From: an uncultured Myxococcales bacterium
GTDB taxonomy: Bacteria; Myxococcota_A; UBA9042
NCBI GenBank assembly: GCA_903842345.1
Contig: CAIMLR010000036.1
Coordinates: 124,001-188,000, forward strand
Reading direction: 5' to 3'
DNA: 64,000 bases
Shown in pieces: positions 59,317-64,000 of this stretch; position 1 is the stretch's first letter, and the number at the start of each line of letters is the position of its first letter. The notes under the pieces were generated by a model. It ran no database searches. It was not told the origin of the DNA and saw only the letters and a list, made by a program, of their open reading frames with translations. The position numbers and the translations under genes were made by a program.

Positions 59317-61275
59317 TCACGGCGTGATGGGCAAACGACCTGGTACCGGCAAATTCGCCAGCGGACGCTGCAGGAGTCGCGGCAAGAAGCCATGGAAAAC
59401 CTGCTGGTCCCAGAATAGCACTGGTTTTGGCCAGCGAACAGGCAGGGGCGCGGTCGCCGCCACAAGCATCTTTTCGCTGTCGGTCGCGCAGTGCCCCGGC
59501 AAGCCGAGTAGCTCCAGCGCAGCGCCCGCCATCACGTTTTGCACGGCATGCGGCAGGGCGGCGAGCGCCTGTCCCGCGTACTCCGCGTCGCTCGGCGGCG
59601 GCCAGGCTTCCGGCTCGGGATTGCGCCACACGGTCCAGCCCTTGCCGCGCCAAACGACCGGAAGTTTCGGCATCGTCGGCGTCCACGGATGGGCGATCCC
59701 CGGTTCGTCAAACCGCACGATGTAGTCGTAGTAGCGGCCCTGGCGCTGCCAATTGAAGAACTCCAAATCGACCGCGGGCGGCGCCGGCAGCGCGGTCTGG
59801 CGATTGACAACGACGGGCTTGGAGCTCGTGTCGGCAAACGAGTACGGCACGTAGCCGTGGCGGAAGACGGCGTAGTACTCCCCAATATTGAAGAGGAACC
59901 ACCGGCTCGGCCGCCGACCGCGCAGCGTCAGGACGCGCTTGCCCTCCGGAATGTGATCGTAGGCCTGACGGATCTCGCCCATCAGCGCGCGGTCCTCGCG
60001 GAATTCCCGCAGGGTGGCGATCGGCAGCAGGATCGCGCCCGCCAGCATGAACGCCGCGCCCAGCCACACGCGCCAGCGCGTCGACGCGGGCGGGTGCCGC
60101 GGGTCCAGCGGCAACGCGCAAATCAGCAGCACCATGGCCACTTCAATCAGGCGAAAGTTGACGCCGTACAGGGCGATGGGCCGACTGAGGTTGCGCGGCA
60201 TGAGGAAATACTCGACGGCGAGGATGGTCACCGCCCACGCGGCGTAGGAGCTGCCCGAGACGCCGTTGCGCGTATTGGACCGCACCGCCCCCGCTGACTT
60301 GGGCGTACGCGCGACGCCGATCAGCCAGAGCACGAGCGCCACGAGCCAGAATACGGTCACCAGCTCGCCGGGGCGCTCGCGCAGGGACATCGGCGCGTCG
60401 GAGCGGTACACGGCATCGAACATGACGTCCGGAATCTGCCGCAGGTTGGCCAGCGGACCGATGTGCTCGCCGAGGTACACGTTGGAGAGCCGCTGGAGAA
60501 AAGAGCCGCCAACGCGGTGAATCGCCGCGTCGGACGTCTTGACGCCTTCCGCGAAGACGAAATAGCGCAGGAACCAGGGCAGCAGGAGCGCCAGCGATGG
60601 CAGGAGCATCAGCGAGTCGCGGATCGGCCACCAGATCGCGCGGCGCCAGCCCTGCCGACTGGCAAAAGCCAGGGCGATGGTGGGCAGAAGCACCAGCGCG
60701 ACCGCCCAGAGCAGGTAATGCGTGAGCGCCAGCAGGCCGAGGAGACCGGCGAGGAGCAAGCCGCGCTTGCGGGTCGGCGACTGCAGCCAACGCAGATGCG
60801 CGGCCAGAATGAGCAGAAACACCGGGATCGACAGCAGGTAGCTGAAGAAACCCATGTAAAAATCGCAATGCAGAAGCCACGGCAGCACGCCGAGCAGGAG
60901 CCACGGACTGTGGCCGAGCGTGCGCAGGTAGACGTACGCGGACCACGGCATCGCTGCGACGGTCAAGGTCAGGACGACGCGGTTGGCCTGCTCGACCGTC
61001 ATCAGATACGCCAGCCAGTCGACGGCCTTGTAGTAGCTGAGATACGGGACTAGCGCGTGAACTTCTTGATAGTGATGCTGAATCAGCGGCGACCACGACA
61101 TGTCGTGCATCACGGTCATCAAGTGCAGGTGCGCCGCCATGTCGACAAGCGGCAGCAGATCGCACAGCCAAATGGGCGCGACGCCCAGGAGGGTGAGCGC
61201 CACGGCGAGCAGGAGCAGGAGCGGCTCATGACGCGGTTTTTCAGGCTTGGCGGGATGCGGCGTCATCAGATTCAT
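59317..61275 (-). CDS. Large multi-pass membrane protein (paralogue of the 20008 gene)
   Basis: A 652-residue protein with about ten transmembrane segments in the first 430 residues, resembling the 20008-22107 protein in topology and in the opening PIWLCDLLPLVDMAAHLHLM (there PIWTVKWLPMGDLFGHVQLM). The acidic D-x-x-x-H pair in the first loop is shared. The soluble part near the C-terminus ends without the Cys-pair repeats of the other protein. A glycosyltransferase-like GT-C fold is possible. ATG 61275 is chosen over a start 81 bases earlier because the extension is Cys/Arg-rich and not membrane-like. Confidence 0.65.
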   Translation of the reverse strand: MNLMTPHPAKPEKPRHEPLLLLLAVALTLLGVAPIWLCDLLPLVDMAAHLHLMTVMHDMSWSPLIQHHYQEVHALVPYLSYYKAVDWLAYLMTVEQANRVVLTLTVAAMPWSAYVYLRTLGHSPWLLLGVLPWLLHCDFYMGFFSYLLSIPVFLLILAAHLRWLQSPTRKRGLLLAGLLGLLALTHYLLWAVALVLLPTIALAFASRQGWRRAIWWPIRDSLMLLPSLALLLPWFLRYFVFAEGVKTSDAAIHRVGGSFLQRLSNVYLGEHIGPLANLRQIPDVMFDAVYRSDAPMSLRERPGELVTVFWLVALVLWLIGVARTPKSAGAVRSNTRNGVSGSSYAAWAVTILAVEYFLMPRNLSRPIALYGVNFRLIEVAMVLLICALPLDPRHPPASTRWRVWLGAAFMLAGAILLPIATLREFREDRALMGEIRQAYDHIPEGKRVLTLRGRRPSRWFLFNIGEYYAVFRHGYVPYSFADTSSKPVVVNRQTALPAPPAVDLEFFNWQRQGRYYDYIVRFDEPGIAHPWTPTMPKLPVVWRGKGWTVWRNPEPEAWPPPSDAEYAGQALAALPHAVQNVMAGAALELLGLPGHCATDSEKMLVAATAPLPVRWPKPVLFWDQQVFHGFLPRLLQRPLANLPVPGRLPITP

Positions 61276-61364
61276 GCGGTACGGGCGACCGTTGGGATGC
61301 TGAGGATACCCGCAGCGCGCGGCTCGTGTACAATCCGCGGCGGTTTTCGTTTCCAAGGAGTGTC

Positions 61365-62693
61365 ATGGCCGATTCCTATCCCCGCGCAGTCGTCGCAGCC
61401 GCCGACGGGCGCATCTTTGAACACCCGACGCTGGCCATGCTCGCGTGGGACGGCGATTGCTGGCGACAGCCGCAGGCTGAGGAGCTGATTCAACTGCCCA
61501 AGGGCTCGGATCTGTTCGTGATGCCCGGCCGGACGCCGTATGCGGTGGACGTCGACAACGACGAGCCGGTCGAAGTGGAAGGGGACGCGGAAACGGGCGT
61601 GCTGCAGACCGTCGCGGCGTTCATCGCCCCGGCGTATTTGAAGCTCCTGCACCCCGCGTATGACACCCAGGAGGGCGCGCCGGATCTGACGCTGTACTCC
61701 TACGCCGCGGTGGGTTGGCTCAACGGCCATTTTGTCGTGCCGGCCGTGCGCGTCGATGCCGACAAGCGCCAGGATCCGTACCGTTTTGACATCGTGGAGG
61801 TCGAATCCGGTGTCCGCAGGCTGCGCGCAGAGCATCCGCTGAATCGGGCGATCGAGCACATCGAGCACTGCGCGCTCGTCTATCACTGCCGCGCGGCGCA
61901 GAATTTCTTCCTCGGTCGTTGGGAAGCGCCGATGCCGGCCGCTTCGCAGTGCAACGCGGCGTGCGTGGGCTGCATCAGCGATCAGTCGGGCTCGACGTTC
62001 GTCGCCAACCACGAGCGCATGAAGATTCCGTCGCGCGCCGAGGATCTGATCGAGCTGGCGTGTTTGCACCTCGAACGCGTGCCGAACGGCGTCGTGAGCT
62101 TTGGTCAAGGTTGCGAGGGCGAGCCGCTGATGCAGCCCAAAGTGCTGGAAGCGACAATTCTCGGCATCCGCGCGCGCACGTCCGCGGGCGTTGTGAACCT
62201 GAACAGCAACGCCAGCCTGCCGCGCATCGTGGCGCGCTTGGCGGATGCGGGGCTGGATTCCATCCGCATCAGCCTGAATTCCGCGCAGCCCGAGCTCTAT
62301 CGCGCCTACTACAAGCCGCGCGGCTATGATTTCTCCCACGTCCTGCAGTCGGCCAAGGAGATGTCCCAGCGCGGCAAGTACGTCAGCCTCAACTACTTCG
62401 TCTTCGCCGGCGTGTCGGATTCCCCGCGCGAGATCGAGGCGCTTTGCCAGTTCATCGAAGCGGGCGGCGTCAATCTGATCCAGCTGCGCAACCTGAACAT
62501 CGATCCGGAGCTCTACCTCAAGGTGCTCGGCGAGGGTGCGGTGGACGAGCCCATCGGCGTGCTGGCGATGGTCCACACGCTGCGGCGGCGCTTTCCGCAG
62601 CTGCGGTTTGGCTACTTCAATCCGCCCAAGACGAAGTTCGGTCGGCCAGGTCCGCTCCCGGGCGCGGAGCTGGCGATGGAATTGGACGCGTAG
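61365..62693 (+). CDS. Radical SAM protein with large N-terminal domain
   Basis: A 442-residue enzyme. Its radical SAM Cys ligands 196, 200 and 203 (CNAACVGC) are placed unusually deep: residues 1-190 form an unknown N-terminal domain (beta-rich, with YPRAVVAAADGRIFEHPT and YSYAAVGWLNGHFVVPAVRV). The barrel carries FGQGCEGEPL, NLNSNASLP and IRISLNSAQ. AAGGAG is seven bases before ATG 61365. No auxiliary Fe-S cluster motif is apparent. It may modify a peptide or tRNA-like molecule, unresolved. Confidence 0.78.
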   Translation: MADSYPRAVVAAADGRIFEHPTLAMLAWDGDCWRQPQAEELIQLPKGSDLFVMPGRTPYAVDVDNDEPVEVEGDAETGVLQTVAAFIAPAYLKLLHPAYDTQEGAPDLTLYSYAAVGWLNGHFVVPAVRVDADKRQDPYRFDIVEVESGVRRLRAEHPLNRAIEHIEHCALVYHCRAAQNFFLGRWEAPMPAASQCNAACVGCISDQSGSTFVANHERMKIPSRAEDLIELACLHLERVPNGVVSFGQGCEGEPLMQPKVLEATILGIRARTSAGVVNLNSNASLPRIVARLADAGLDSIRISLNSAQPELYRAYYKPRGYDFSHVLQSAKEMSQRGKYVSLNYFVFAGVSDSPREIEALCQFIEAGGVNLIQLRNLNIDPELYLKVLGEGAVDEPIGVLAMVHTLRRRFPQLRFGYFNPPKTKFGRPGPLPGAELAMELDA

Positions 62694-62696
62694 CGG

Positions 62697-64000
62697 CTAC
62701 TGCCACGGCAGATTGGCGTGTGCAGCCCAAGCCAGTTTCTTCATCCGCTCGGTCAATTCTTTGTACGGATCGTCCTTTTCGGTGACGAGGCCGAAGTTGC
62801 TGTCTTCGCCGTCAAACCGCCCTTCCTTGGGCTGATCGGCGTACAGGAACCAATGGTGGCCGACAAAATACGGTCGCTGCATCACGTTCTTGGCATAGGC
62901 CTCGTACGCATCGGCGCGCTGCGTCTGCGTGTCCAGCGTCGGGTAGATCGGCGGAAACGAGTTGGGGAGGCCGGAATCCGCGGCGCGATAGCCCCATTCC
63001 GTGATCAGGATCGGCTTGCCACCTGCGGCGTAATGCTCGGCAAGGAAGTCGCCGACCGAGAGATAGTCCGGTTCAAGGCCCTGCAGCCACTCCGGCAGCC
63101 CAGGATTCAGATCGTAGTAGTTGATGCTCATGACATCGACGTACTTCCCCGCCGCCTTGATGACGGCCCGCGGCACCAACTGGCTGATGAAGCGCACGCC
63201 CATGTTCATGTGGTTCGGATCGGCGGCGCGCAGGACCTGGTCCGTCACGGCAAAGAATTTCTCAGCGACGATGCCGGACCATTCCGCGCGCGTCGCAATC
63301 GCGCTTGGTGTCTCGCGCGATTCCAACGTCGTGCCGGTTGCCACGCCTGGCCAATCCACTGCGTCGGTTTTGAAGTCGGCGGTGAGCGCCGCAACGGTTT
63401 TGTAGCGGTCCTCTAGGTACTGCATCAGGTGCTGCTTGCCCGGCGACGTCGCCATCGGCAGCGCCATGTAGTCGTCAAAGACGTAGTGGAATCCGCGGAT
63501 GCCATAGCCCCAGTAGACTTCATTGTTGAGGAAGTAGCCGATCAGGAACTTCTCGTCTTTTAGCTGGGTGGCCGTCGACGTGAGCACGTCCTTGGCATGC
63601 TGGGCAAAGGCCGGCGTGAAGTAGTCGGGGGCCGTGCCTACGTCGATGAGCACGGTGAATGGCATCCGGTCCTTGAACAGCGCCCAGTCGCTCCAGCCGC
63701 CGACGGTGTTGATCCCCCAGTTCTGGCAGTTCTTGAACGCCGCGTCGGACCACGCGGCGTTGGTGGCGTACTTGGCCGTCACCGCGTCCTTGTAGTGCAA
63801 GACGCCGTCCTTGGTCGCCGTGCCGTCAAACGTCAGCACGTTGATGCCGGTGGAGAAGAACGGGTGGCCGTCCGGCGTCACGAGCCACCAGCGGTCGCCG
63901 ATCTGCGCGGTGCGAAAAAAGCCCGTGGCGGCGAGCTGAACCTTGAGCGAGCCGGTGTATTTGTCGCGACCGGGGTCGGGCTTGACCTGTTGAACTTCGC
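62697..64000 (-). CDS. Glycoside hydrolase, (beta/alpha)8 clan A, N-terminus cut by window
   Basis: The frame is open from the stop at 62697 to the window end. Reading into 64000 it includes the typical entry GFFRTAQIGDRWWLVTPDG and HPFFSTGIN of agarase/beta-galactosidase-like enzymes, the acid/base candidate Glu in LNNEVYWG and the nucleophile candidate Glu in ILITEWGYR. About 435 residues are visible. Clan GH-A family cannot be fixed without the rest; a polysaccharide exo- or endo-hydrolase is likely. Confidence 0.75.
   Translation of the reverse strand, partial: EVQQVKPDPGRDKYTGSLKVQLAATGFFRTAQIGDRWWLVTPDGHPFFSTGINVLTFDGTATKDGVLHYKDAVTAKYATNAAWSDAAFKNCQNWGINTVGGWSDWALFKDRMPFTVLIDVGTAPDYFTPAFAQHAKDVLTSTATQLKDEKFLIGYFLNNEVYWGYGIRGFHYVFDDYMALPMATSPGKQHLMQYLEDRYKTVAALTADFKTDAVDWPGVATGTTLESRETPSAIATRAEWSGIVAEKFFAVTDQVLRAADPNHMNMGVRFISQLVPRAVIKAAGKYVDVMSINYYDLNPGLPEWLQGLEPDYLSVGDFLAEHYAAGGKPILITEWGYRAADSGLPNSFPPIYPTLDTQTQRADAYEAYAKNVMQRPYFVGHHWFLYADQPKEGRFDGEDSNFGLVTEKDDPYKELTERMKKLAWAAHANLPWQ

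Overview
The window is GC-rich, densely packed bacterial chromosome with 64 supported protein-coding genes, two of them cut by the window edges. It has no RNA genes, insertion sequences, phage integrases or CRISPR arrays that I can see. The gene content suggests a Myxococcota-like (former Deltaproteobacteria) organism or a relative: a bacterial mevalonate pathway with type II IPP isomerase, surface lipoproteins rich in Cys/Asp repeats of the Dictyostelium type, a PxxKW cysteine-rich protein, PEGA-domain proteins, and a Gram-negative envelope (OprP-type porin, lipoproteins, MepA-like endopeptidase). This placement is inference from gene families, not from a marker phylogeny.

Layout. 1-5445: a MepA-like endopeptidase (partial), a DUF2804 protein, a repeat lipoprotein and an orphan winged-helix/coiled-coil protein. 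5620-10606: a tightly overlapping five-gene isoprenoid operon (fni, mevalonate kinase, diphosphomevalonate decarboxylase, phosphomevalonate kinase, polyprenyl synthase). 10611-15503: SWIM protein, Bfd-like ferredoxin, DHH phosphoesterase, an ExbB/ExbD proton-channel pair and a lipoprotein. 15504-18650: a promoter-to-terminator ribosomal operon (rplY-pth-rpsF-rpsR-rplI) with structured leaders and a striking symmetrical element past its end. 18671-25393: RraA-like protein, methyltransferase, large membrane protein, a triple-domain DsbA protein and a LOG protein. 25430-31105: a partial complex I operon (nuoA-C-D-G-H-I) without nuoB, E, F or J-N. 31308-37061: PsiF, an orphan gp5/VgrG-like spike, HflX, rhodanese, a degenerate GGDEF protein, GtrA, 5-formyl-THF cyclo-ligase and ZapA. 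37247-41214: lepB-pyrR-pyrB-pyrC', the last a dihydroorotase lacking metal ligands. 41357-53358: a tiny membrane protein, radical SAM protein, phosphatase, PEGA proteins, lipoproteins, HAD hydrolase, enoyl-CoA hydratase, secreted GH36 enzyme and FtsY. 53555-59241: a sulfate uptake unit (cysA, cysW, cysT, sbp, porin) with its own Rrf2-type regulator and shared candidate operator boxes. 59317-64000: a second large membrane protein, a second radical SAM protein and a partial glycoside hydrolase.

Functional themes. Mevalonate to prenyl diphosphate is encoded as one co-translated unit, but the upstream steps (HMG-CoA synthase/reductase) must lie elsewhere. The pyrimidine unit pairs aspartate carbamoyltransferase with a non-catalytic dihydroorotase homologue, as in the pyrRBC' arrangement of pseudomonads. 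The sulfate unit looks like a self-contained, Fe-S- or cysteine-responsive regulon. I found no undescribed defence or mobile system. The best candidates for new biology are the nested symmetrical element at 15747-15789, the hairpin hiding the ribosome-binding site of the spike gene, the triple DsbA protein, the Rrf2 boxes, and two radical SAM proteins with unfamiliar accessory domains.
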